Assembly: GCA_036824005.1 (NCBI GenBank)
Contig: DAITBA010000017.1
Coordinates: forward strand, 46,025-110,024
Direction: 5' to 3'
DNA length: 64,000 nucleotides
From: DAITBA01 sp036824005
Lineage (GTDB): Bacteria; Pseudomonadota; Gammaproteobacteria; Burkholderiales; Rhodocyclaceae
Position numbers and translations under genes: made by a program. Numbering within the stretch: position 1 is the stretch's first letter; the number at the start of each line of letters is the position of its first letter. Positions 41,211-48,493 of the stretch are shown here, in pieces. The notes under the pieces were generated by a model. The model saw only the letters and a list, made by a program, of their open reading frames with translations, searched no databases and was not told where the DNA came from.

Positions 41211-43133
41211 TCACTGGCCGCCACGCACGTTTTTCATGAACACCACGCCCAGCGGCGGTAGATTGAGCGCGAGCGAGTGGAAGCGGCCCTGGGCCGTCAC
41301 CGGCGCCGCCTCCATGCCGCCGAAGTTGCCGACACCGCCGCCGCCATAGATCTGCGCGTCGCTGTTCAGGATCTCCTGCCAGTGGCCGCCGCGCGGCACC
41401 CCGACGCGATAGTTCAGGCGCGGCACCGGCGTGAAGTTGCAGACGACGAGAACGAGGTCGCCGCGTTGCCTGTCCCGGCGCACGAAGCTGATGACGCTGG
41501 CCTCGGCGTCGTGACAGTCGATCCACTCGAATCCCTCGCGTTCGAAGTCAAGTTCGTGCAATGCCGTTTCGTTGCGATAGCAGCGGTTCAGGTCCCGCAC
41601 CCACGCCTGCACGCCGCCATGCTCCGGGAACTGCAGCACATGCCATTCGAGGCTCTCCTCGTGCTGCCACTCGCGCCGCTGACCAAACTCGCCGCCCATG
41701 AACAGCAGCTTTTTGCCGGGATGCGCCCACATGTAGCCGTACAGCAGACGCAGGTTGGCGAACTGCTGCCACGCGTCGCCGGGCATTTTGCCGATCAGCG
41801 AACCCTTTCCGTGTCCCACTTCGTCGTGTGACAGAGGCAACATGAAGTTCTCGGTAAAGGCATACCAGATGCTGAAGGTGATCTCGTTGTGGTGATACTT
41901 GCGAAAGATCGAGTCCTGCTTGAAGTACTCCAGCGTGTCGTTCATCCAGCCCATGTTCCATTTCATGCCGAATCCCAAGCCGCCGGCGTAGCTTGGCCGC
42001 GAAACCATGGGCCAGTCGGTGGACTCTTCGGCAATCGTCTGCACGTCGGGGTGATCCCGGTAGACGGCTTCATTGACCGCCCGCAGGAAGGAGATAGCGT
42101 CGAGATCTTCCTTGCCGCCGTACTGATTCGGAATCCACTCGCCTTCCTTGCGCGCGTAGTCCAGGTACAGCATCGAGGCAACGCCGTCGACGCGCAAGCC
42201 GTCCACATGATATTTGTCCAGCCAGAACAGCGCGCTGCTGGCCAGGAACCCACGCACCTCATAGCGGCCGTAATTGAAGATGTAGCTGTTCCACTCGGGG
42301 TGAAAGCCCTTCTTCGGATCGGCGTGCTCGTAGAGATAGCTGCCGTCGAAGAACGCCAACCCGTGCTGGTCGCCGGGGAAATGCGAGGGCACCCAGTCGA
42401 GGATGACGCCGATACCATGCCGATGCAGGCAGTCGACGAAGAACATGAAATCCTCCGGCGTGCCATAGCGCGCAGTCGGCGCGAAGTAGCCGGTCGTCTG
42501 GTAGCCCCAGGAGCCGTAGAACGGATGCTCCGTCACCGGCGCCAGCTCGACATGGGTAAAGCCCATGTCGCGGGCATAGACGGCGAGCAACGGGGCAAGC
42601 TCACGATAGCTCAGGAACCGGTTGCCTTCCTCCGGCACGCGCCGCCACGAGCCCAGATGCACCTCGTAGACCGAGATGGGCGCGTTGAGCGCGTTGGCTG
42701 CGCGCCGGTTCGCCATCCAGTCGGCATCACCCCATTCATAGTCGAGGCTCCATACCCGTGAAGCCGTGCGTGGCGGGACTTCGGTCGCGAAGCCGAACGG
42801 GTCGCTCTTTTCCACCTGGTAGCCGCCGACCCGGGAAACGATGTGGTACTTGTACAGGGCGCCTTTGCCGACGCCGGCGATGAATCCCTCCCAGATTCCA
42901 GTACCGTCGGGTCGCGGTTCGAGCGGGTGCGACGCCCGATTCCACTCGTTAAAGGCACCGACGACGGATACCGACTCCGCATTCGGCGCCCAGACGGCGA
43001 ACCGCGTTCCATCGGTTCCGCCGACGCGCACGGGATGGGCGCCGAGTTTGTCGTACAACCGGAAGTGGGCCCCCTGCTTGAACAGGTAAATGTCATGCTC
43101 GGTGAGCAGCGGACCAGACTGTGCTGATGTCAT
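41211..43133 (-). CDS. glgB: 1,4-alpha-glucan branching enzyme (second copy, short form)
   Basis: A 640-residue GH13 branching enzyme. It lacks the N1 module of the other copy and begins directly with TEHDIYLFKQGAHFRLYDKLGAHP and a CBM48 (FAVWAPNAESVSVVGAFNEWN). Catalytic elements are VDGLRVDGVASMLYLDYARKEGEW (nucleophile), TIAEESTDWPMVSRP (acid/base) and MLPLSHDEVGHGKGSL. It is transcribed with glgE just downstream. That pairing is typical of GlgE-pathway loci, where the branching enzyme works on GlgE-made chains. The 228-bp region upstream (43134-43361) shows no clear promoter match. Confidence 0.96.
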   Translation of the reverse strand: MTSAQSGPLLTEHDIYLFKQGAHFRLYDKLGAHPVRVGGTDGTRFAVWAPNAESVSVVGAFNEWNRASHPLEPRPDGTGIWEGFIAGVGKGALYKYHIVSRVGGYQVEKSDPFGFATEVPPRTASRVWSLDYEWGDADWMANRRAANALNAPISVYEVHLGSWRRVPEEGNRFLSYRELAPLLAVYARDMGFTHVELAPVTEHPFYGSWGYQTTGYFAPTARYGTPEDFMFFVDCLHRHGIGVILDWVPSHFPGDQHGLAFFDGSYLYEHADPKKGFHPEWNSYIFNYGRYEVRGFLASSALFWLDKYHVDGLRVDGVASMLYLDYARKEGEWIPNQYGGKEDLDAISFLRAVNEAVYRDHPDVQTIAEESTDWPMVSRPSYAGGLGFGMKWNMGWMNDTLEYFKQDSIFRKYHHNEITFSIWYAFTENFMLPLSHDEVGHGKGSLIGKMPGDAWQQFANLRLLYGYMWAHPGKKLLFMGGEFGQRREWQHEESLEWHVLQFPEHGGVQAWVRDLNRCYRNETALHELDFEREGFEWIDCHDAEASVISFVRRDRQRGDLVLVVCNFTPVPRLNYRVGVPRGGHWQEILNSDAQIYGGGGVGNFGGMEAAPVTAQGRFHSLALNLPPLGVVFMKNVRGGQ

Positions 43134-43361
43134 AGCAGCGTATACCTCCCCGATTGGCGCGGATATTGTTGGTGAAACTGCCTCTGGCCGACTATCCTAT
43201 CGTGGCGCCTGCACGCAGATGTCGTCAAACGTCAGTAGCGACGTCCGAAACGCCCAGGGCGGGGCGGACAGGTGACATTTTACTCCTGCGCGCGGCGGCG
43301 CCCGGGAGCGACTAGCGTTGGCGACGCATGTCAGCCGGACGCGAAGCGCCGGCAAGCAGCG

Positions 43362-45614
43362 TTACGCCTGCGTCACGCAGTCCACGTAGTAGCGTACCTT
43401 GCCATTCACTGGCTCCTCCACCAGCCCGTGGATGTCGGTTTCGAAGCCCGGGAACTTCTCGTTGAAGGCGCGGGCGAACTGCAGGTAGCGCACGATGGTG
43501 GCATTGAAGCGCTCGCCGGGAATGAGCAGGGGTATGCCCGGCGGATAGGGCGTAAGCAGCACGCTCGTGACGCGGCCCTCGAGGCGGTCGATCTCCACGC
43601 GGTCGATGTCCCGGTGGGCCATGCGTGCGAAGGCGTCGGCCGGCTTCATCGCCGGCTCCATGTTAGACAGATACATCTCGGTGGTCAGTCGCGCCACGTC
43701 GTTGGCTTTGTAGATGCCGTGGATCTGCTCGCACAGATCGCGCAGACCGATCTTCTCGTAGCGCTGGTGCTTGGCAATGAACTCCGGCAGCACCCGCCAC
43801 AGCGGCTGGTTCTTGTCGTAGTCGTCCTTGAACTGCTGCAGTTCCGTCACCAGCGTGTTCCACCGGCCCTTGGTGATGCCGATGGTAAACATGATGAAAA
43901 ATGAGTAGAGGCCGGTCTTTTCGACGATGATGCCGTGTTCGGCCAGATACTTTGTCACGATCGCCGCCGGAATCCCTTGGTGTGCAAACTCGCCGCTGAC
44001 ATCCAGTCCCGGGGTGATCACCGTGGCTTTGATCGGGTCGAGCATGTTGAAGCCTTGGGCAAGATCGCCGAAGCCATGCCAGCGCTCGCCGGCGCGCAGC
44101 ATCCAGTCCTCACGTTCGCCGATGCCCTCGGCTGCGAGATGCTCCGGTCCCCAGACCTTGAACCACCAAGATTCGCCGAACTCCTCGTCTACCTTGCGCA
44201 TGGCGCGCCGGAAATCCAGCGCCTCGAGGATGGACTCCTCCACCAGCGCCGTGCCGCCGGGCGGCTCCATCATCGCCGCCGCCACGTCGCAGGAGGCGAT
44301 GATGGCGTACTGCGGACTGGTGGAGGTGTGCATCAGGTAGGCCTCGTTGAAAACGTCCTTGTCCAGCGCGCGCGCTTCCGAATCCTGCACCAGGATCTGC
44401 GAGGCCTGCGACAGGCCGGCCAGCAGCTTGTGGGTGGACTGGGTGGAGAAGATCAGCGAGTCCTTGCAACGCGGCCGCTCGGCGCCGATGGCGTGGTAGT
44501 CGCCGTAAAAGTCGTGGAAGGCAGCGTGGGGCAGCCAGGCCTCGTCGAAATGCAGCGTGTCGATCCTGCCGTCGAGCATGCTCTTGATGGTCTCGACGTT
44601 GTAGAGCACGCCGTCATAGGTGCTCTGGGTGATGGTGAGCACACGCGGCTTGGATTTGACGCCGCGCGCGAAGGGGTTGGCGGCGATCTTCTTGTGGATG
44701 TTCTCCGGCCGGAACTCGTCCAGGGGTATTGGCCCGATGATGCCGTAGTGATTGCGGGTCGGCGTCAGGAACACCGGCACCGCGCCGGTCATGGTGATCG
44801 CGTGCAGGATCGACTTGTGGCAGTTGCGGTCCACGACCACGACGTCGCCCGGCGCCACCGTCGAATGCCAGACCATCTTGTTCGAGGTCGAGGTGCCATT
44901 GGTGACGAAGAACAAATGGTCGCAGTTGAAAATGCGTGCGGCATTGCGCTCCGAGGCCGCCACCGGGCCGGAGTGGTCGAGGAGCTGGCCCAGTTCGTCC
45001 ACAGCGTTGCACACGTCGGCGCGCAGCAGGTTCTCGCCGAAGAACTGGTGGAACATCTGGCCCACCGGGCTTTTCAGGAAAGCCACGCCGCCGGAGTGAC
45101 CAGGGCAGTGCCAGGAGTACGAGCCGTCCTGGGCGTAATGCGTGAGTGCCCGGAAAAACGGCGGCGACAGGCTGTCCAGGTAGGCCCGCGCCTCGCGCAC
45201 GACGTAACGGGCGATGAACTCGGGCGTGTCCTCGAACATGTGGATGAAGCCATGCAACTCGCGCAGCACGTCGTTCGGGATGTGCCGCGAGGTGCGCGTT
45301 TCGCCGTGGAGGAAGATGGGGATGTCGGCGTTGCGCCAGCGGATTTCCTCGACAAAGGCACGCAGCTGCTTGAGCGCGTCGGCCGCCTCCTCAGCGGAGC
45401 CGGCACCGAACTCCTCGTCGTCGATGGACAGGATGAAGGCCGAGGCGCGGCTCTGCTGCTGGGCGAAGCTGGACAGGTCACCGTAGCTGGTCACGCCCAG
45501 GACTTCGAGGCCCTCGTCCTCGATCGCCTTGGCGAGCGCGCGAATGCCCAGGCCGCTGGCGTTCTCCGAGCGGAAATCCTCGTCGATGATGACGACCGGA
45601 AAACGAAAGCGCAT
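43362..45614 (-). CDS. Arginine/lysine/ornithine decarboxylase (PLP fold type I)
   Basis: A 750-residue decarboxylase of the inducible Orn/Lys/Arg family. An N-terminal wing (receiver-like) domain starts MRFRFPVVIIDEDFRSENASG. The PLP domain has FFVTNGTSTSNKMVWHS and LHFDEAWLPHAAFHDFY, with the PLP lysine in IFSTQSTHKLLAGLSQASQI. The C-terminal domain has PYPPGIPLLIPGERF. The length fits LdcC, Adi and SpeF types. Which amino acid is used cannot be told by eye, although proteobacterial relatives beside dcd are often annotated as lysine or arginine decarboxylase. No antiporter gene sits next to it, so a role in polyamine supply is as likely as acid resistance. Confidence 0.9.
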   Translation of the reverse strand: MRFRFPVVIIDEDFRSENASGLGIRALAKAIEDEGLEVLGVTSYGDLSSFAQQQSRASAFILSIDDEEFGAGSAEEAADALKQLRAFVEEIRWRNADIPIFLHGETRTSRHIPNDVLRELHGFIHMFEDTPEFIARYVVREARAYLDSLSPPFFRALTHYAQDGSYSWHCPGHSGGVAFLKSPVGQMFHQFFGENLLRADVCNAVDELGQLLDHSGPVAASERNAARIFNCDHLFFVTNGTSTSNKMVWHSTVAPGDVVVVDRNCHKSILHAITMTGAVPVFLTPTRNHYGIIGPIPLDEFRPENIHKKIAANPFARGVKSKPRVLTITQSTYDGVLYNVETIKSMLDGRIDTLHFDEAWLPHAAFHDFYGDYHAIGAERPRCKDSLIFSTQSTHKLLAGLSQASQILVQDSEARALDKDVFNEAYLMHTSTSPQYAIIASCDVAAAMMEPPGGTALVEESILEALDFRRAMRKVDEEFGESWWFKVWGPEHLAAEGIGEREDWMLRAGERWHGFGDLAQGFNMLDPIKATVITPGLDVSGEFAHQGIPAAIVTKYLAEHGIIVEKTGLYSFFIMFTIGITKGRWNTLVTELQQFKDDYDKNQPLWRVLPEFIAKHQRYEKIGLRDLCEQIHGIYKANDVARLTTEMYLSNMEPAMKPADAFARMAHRDIDRVEIDRLEGRVTSVLLTPYPPGIPLLIPGERFNATIVRYLQFARAFNEKFPGFETDIHGLVEEPVNGKVRYYVDCVTQA

Positions 45615-45711
45615 CGTCGGCTCCTTTGGGGCGCAGCGCGGAATGCTCAGGAAAGGGGCGGAGTATAGACCGCTGACGCCCGCAGGAACAGGGGGGAACG
45701 AAACCGCGGAA

Positions 45712-46278
45712 TCAGATTTTGGGCAGGGTGACGCCGCGCTGTCCCTGATACTTGCCGCCGCGGTCCTTGTAACTCGTTTCGCACACCTCGTCCGACTCGA
45801 AGAAGATCACCTGCGCCACGCCCTCGTTGGCGTAGATCTTCGCCGGCAGCGGGGTCGTGTTGGAGAACTCCAGCGTCACGTAGCCCTCCCACTCCGGCTC
45901 GAAAGGCGTGACATTGACGATGATGCCGCAGCGGGCGTAGGTGCTCTTGCCCAGACAGATGGTGAGCACGTTGCGCGGAATGCGGAAGTATTCGACCGTG
46001 CGCGCCAGCGCGAAACTGTTCGGCGGGATGATGCACGAATCGCCGCGAATCTCGACGAAGGAGTTTGGATCGAAGTTCTTCGGATCGACGATGGTGCAGT
46101 TGATGTCGGTGAACAGCTTGAATTCGTTCGAGCAGCGGATGTCGTAGCCGTAGCTGGAGGTGCCGTAGGAGACGATCTTGCGGCCGTCCACCTCGCGTAC
46201 CTGGTTCGGCTCGAAGGGTTCGATCATGCCGTGCTCGCGCGCCATGCGGCGAATCCACTGGTCGGATTTGATGCTCAC
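45712..46278 (-). CDS. dcd: dCTP deaminase
   Basis: A 188-residue trimeric enzyme that deaminates dCTP to dUTP, feeding dTMP synthesis together with thyA. Full-length family sequence is present: MSIKSDQWIRRMAREHGMI, SYGTSSYGYDIRCSNEF, IPPNSFALARTVEYFRIPR, LGKSTYARCGIIVNVTPFEPEWEG (catalytic region) and EGVAQVIFFESDEVCETSY. It lies between the decarboxylase gene and mrp on the - strand, a known betaproteobacterial order. Confidence 0.97.
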   Translation of the reverse strand: MSIKSDQWIRRMAREHGMIEPFEPNQVREVDGRKIVSYGTSSYGYDIRCSNEFKLFTDINCTIVDPKNFDPNSFVEIRGDSCIIPPNSFALARTVEYFRIPRNVLTICLGKSTYARCGIIVNVTPFEPEWEGYVTLEFSNTTPLPAKIYANEGVAQVIFFESDEVCETSYKDRGGKYQGQRGVTLPKI

Positions 46279-46380
46279 GGGGTGTGTTCTTCCGTAGGGG
46301 ATTGCAAAGCGCGCATTGTAGCGCGACGTGTGCGCACGCAGGTCTGCCGAATAGCCTCTGCGACAGCGGCGCGCAGCGCC

Positions 46381-46665
46381 CTAGCCCTCGTAGGCGCTGA
46401 GCACCGCATCCGCCGCCGCGTCGCGGATCGGAATGAGGCTCCGATAGGCGGGTGAGTCGTGCCAGTGCCGCAGCGCATCCAGGTCCGGAAATCGCGCGGC
46501 AACAATGAGTTGCCCCGGCGCACGACGGGACAACTCCTGGCGTAGCTCGCCGCGGAACAGTACGTCGCCCCCGGCCGCCGCGATGGTGGCCCCGACGCGG
46601 CCTAGATATTCCTGCCACTTGCCGGGGTCACGCACCGTGATGTGGCCAACGAGGTAGGCTGCCAC
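46381..46665 (-). CDS. DUF1330 domain protein
   Basis: A 94-residue single-domain protein of the DUF1330 group (ferredoxin-like dimeric alpha/beta fold). It starts AAYLVGHITVRDPGKWQEY and continues with GGDVLFRGE, LIVAARFPDLDALRHWHDSPAYRSLIPIR. Function of the family is not known. It follows mrp by 11 bp and so is probably in one transcript with it. Confidence 0.88.
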   Translation of the reverse strand: MAAYLVGHITVRDPGKWQEYLGRVGATIAAAGGDVLFRGELRQELSRRAPGQLIVAARFPDLDALRHWHDSPAYRSLIPIRDAAADAVLSAYEG

Positions 46666-46676
46666 CGCCCGCGGCC

Positions 46677-47765
46677 TCAGGTGTTCTGAATGACGATACT
46701 CGGAAACTTGGACGTCATATCCTTGGCCTTTTCCGCCACCTTCACGGCAACGCGGCGAGCGATCTGCCGGTAGATGTCGGCGATGCGGCTGTCCGGTTCG
46801 GCAACGACGGTGGGCTTGCCGGAGTCGGTTTCGGCGCGAATGCGAATGTCCAGCGGCAGCGCGCCGAGCAGTTCCACCTCGTAGTCATGGGACATGCGTT
46901 CGCCACCGCCAGTACCGAAGATATGCTCCTCGTGGCCGCACTTGGAGCAGATGTGGATGCTCATGTTCTCGACGATGCCGAGGATGGGAATGCCCACCTT
47001 GTCGAACATCTTCAGCCCCTTGCGCGCATCGAGCAGGGCGATGTCCTGGGGCGTGGTGACGATCACCGCGCCGGTCACGGGCACCTTCTGCGCCAGGGTA
47101 AGTTGGATGTCACCGGTGCCCGGGGGCAGATCGACGATCAGGTAATCCACATCGCGCCAGCGCGTCTCGGTGAGCAGTTGCTCCAGAGCCTGGGTCACCA
47201 TCGGGCCGCGCCATACCATGGGGGTTTCGACGTCGATCAGAAAGCCGATGGACATGGCCTGCAGGCCGTAGGCCTCCATCGGTTCAAGGGACTTGCCGTC
47301 GAGAGACTCCGGCCGTGCCGTGATGCCCAGCATCTGCGGCTGCGAGGGGCCGTAGATATCGGCATCGAGTACGCCGACCGTGGCACCTTCGGCGGCCAAT
47401 GCCAGCGCCAGATTGACCGCCGTCGTGCTTTTGCCCACACCACCCTTGCCCGAGGCGACGGCGATGATGTTCTTCACGCCGGGGATCAGCTTGACACCGC
47501 GCTGGACGGCGTGGGAGACGATCTTTGTAAAGACGTTGGCGCTGACGTTGCCGATGCCGGGAATCGCCTTGAGCTTCTGGATCACCTGGCGGCGGATCGG
47601 CTCCACCTGACTCTTCGCCGGATAGCCGAGTTCGACATCCACCGATACGTCGGCGCCGTCGATCTTGATGTTCTTCGCCGAACGGCTGGACACGAAGTCC
47701 TTGCCGGTATTCGGGTCAGTGATTTCCTTCAGGGCGGTCTGGATCTGCAACTCCGAAATTGACAT
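46677..47765 (-). CDS. apbC: Iron-sulfur cluster carrier protein, Mrp/ApbC family
   Basis: A 362-residue P-loop ATPase that carries and delivers [4Fe-4S] clusters. Residues 1-about 85 are a MIP18/DUF59 domain (LQIQTALKEITDPNTGKDF). The ATPase domain has the deviant Walker A VASGKGGVGKSTTAVNLA, VLDADIYGPSQPQMLG, VDLPPGTGDIQLTL, and the cluster-binding CSKCG within ENMSIHICSKCGHEEHIFG. The start is the ATG at 47765 (MSISELQIQ). The open frame to 47828 is not conserved. It is divergent from the gene at 47951, whose promoter resembles an IscR-controlled one. Confidence 0.95.
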   Translation of the reverse strand: MSISELQIQTALKEITDPNTGKDFVSSRSAKNIKIDGADVSVDVELGYPAKSQVEPIRRQVIQKLKAIPGIGNVSANVFTKIVSHAVQRGVKLIPGVKNIIAVASGKGGVGKSTTAVNLALALAAEGATVGVLDADIYGPSQPQMLGITARPESLDGKSLEPMEAYGLQAMSIGFLIDVETPMVWRGPMVTQALEQLLTETRWRDVDYLIVDLPPGTGDIQLTLAQKVPVTGAVIVTTPQDIALLDARKGLKMFDKVGIPILGIVENMSIHICSKCGHEEHIFGTGGGERMSHDYEVELLGALPLDIRIRAETDSGKPTVVAEPDSRIADIYRQIARRVAVKVAEKAKDMTSKFPSIVIQNT

Positions 47766-47879
47766 GGGATGCCTCAACGATTGTTGGTCCTGAAACGTAG
47801 CCAACGCTGATGAACTAGTGTAGCGCAACTCGCTTGCAGCCCTTCACCAGCCGCGGCTCACCGACATCACGCGCTCGAT

Positions 47880-47911
47880 GTACTTGACTATTTTACTCGG
47901 GATTATATATT
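47880..47911 (+). promoter_or_regulatory. Sigma-70 promoter overlapping an IscR/Rrf2-like operator
   Basis: TTGACT (47884-47889) and TATATT (47906-47911) are separated by 16 bp, the best promoter in the window. The span 47880-47904 also follows the type 1 IscR pattern (YYGACT, four A/T-rich bases, YAGTCRRS): TTGACT, ATTT, TACTCGGG. About 21 of 25 positions fit the consensus as I remember it. Overlap with the -35 and spacer would give repression by the Fe-S form. The downstream gene starts at 47951. Confidence 0.55.
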
Positions 47912-47950
47912 AGATGCCACTAATTCGCCAAGCGCAAAGGAGAATCCCCC

Positions 47951-48406
47951 ATGTCCGAACTGATCCCCGACTTCCCCGCTGACGGCGTCATCACCGTCAA
48001 CCGCATCATCCTCAAGCCGCAATACACGGTGGACGACCTGCAGGAGCGCGTTGCCTGCCTATGCGAGAACGTCAAGACCTATCACTCCGAAACCGGCTTC
48101 ATCGGCGGCTTCGTGGCCATGAATTCCGGCCAGATCTCGAACGAGGGCTCGACCGTCGGCCAGGCAGTGGAAAGCCCGCTCAAGGGCCGCGAGGCCCTGA
48201 TCGTCACCTTCTGGCGCAGCTTTGCGGAGCATGAAGCGTCGCATCGCAGCGAGACCTTCCAGCCACTGTTCCGGCAAGTGCTCGATCTGTGCGAGAACGG
48301 CAACGAGGAAATCGCCTACGAAATGCTCTGGGCCGGCAAAGCCTATTCGGCCGAGCAAGCCAGAGCCGCCCAGGACGCCAAGGCACGCTACGCCGCGGCC
48401 GCCTGA
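47951..48406 (+). CDS. Conserved small protein, possible dimeric alpha/beta-barrel (ABM-like) fold
   Basis: A 151-residue soluble protein. I do not recognise a named family with confidence. The middle (TYHSETGFIGGFVAMNSGQISNEGSTVG, LIVTFWRSFAEHEASHRSETFQPLFRQVL) has the pattern of antibiotic-biosynthesis-monooxygenase or heme-oxygenase-like small barrels: a beta strand with W, then a helix with spaced His and Phe. The tail is Ala-rich. An AAAGGAG ribosome site stands before the ATG. It is divergent from the Fe-S carrier gene apbC and has an IscR-like promoter, so a role tied to iron, heme or redox state is a guess worth testing. Confidence 0.75.
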   Translation: MSELIPDFPADGVITVNRIILKPQYTVDDLQERVACLCENVKTYHSETGFIGGFVAMNSGQISNEGSTVGQAVESPLKGREALIVTFWRSFAEHEASHRSETFQPLFRQVLDLCENGNEEIAYEMLWAGKAYSAEQARAAQDAKARYAAAA

Positions 48407-48493
48407 CCACTGTCCGCCACGGGGCGATCTGCCGGCCGGCGCGGGGCCATTTGCTAGAATGCACGCTTGTCTGCGCATTCTCGCCGCTGCCCC

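Noticed and set aside
43935..45668. 577-codon + strand frame opposite the basic amino acid decarboxylase gene.
   Set aside because: Antisense shadow. The - strand frame has the PLP site and full family sequence, while the + strand frame has none.
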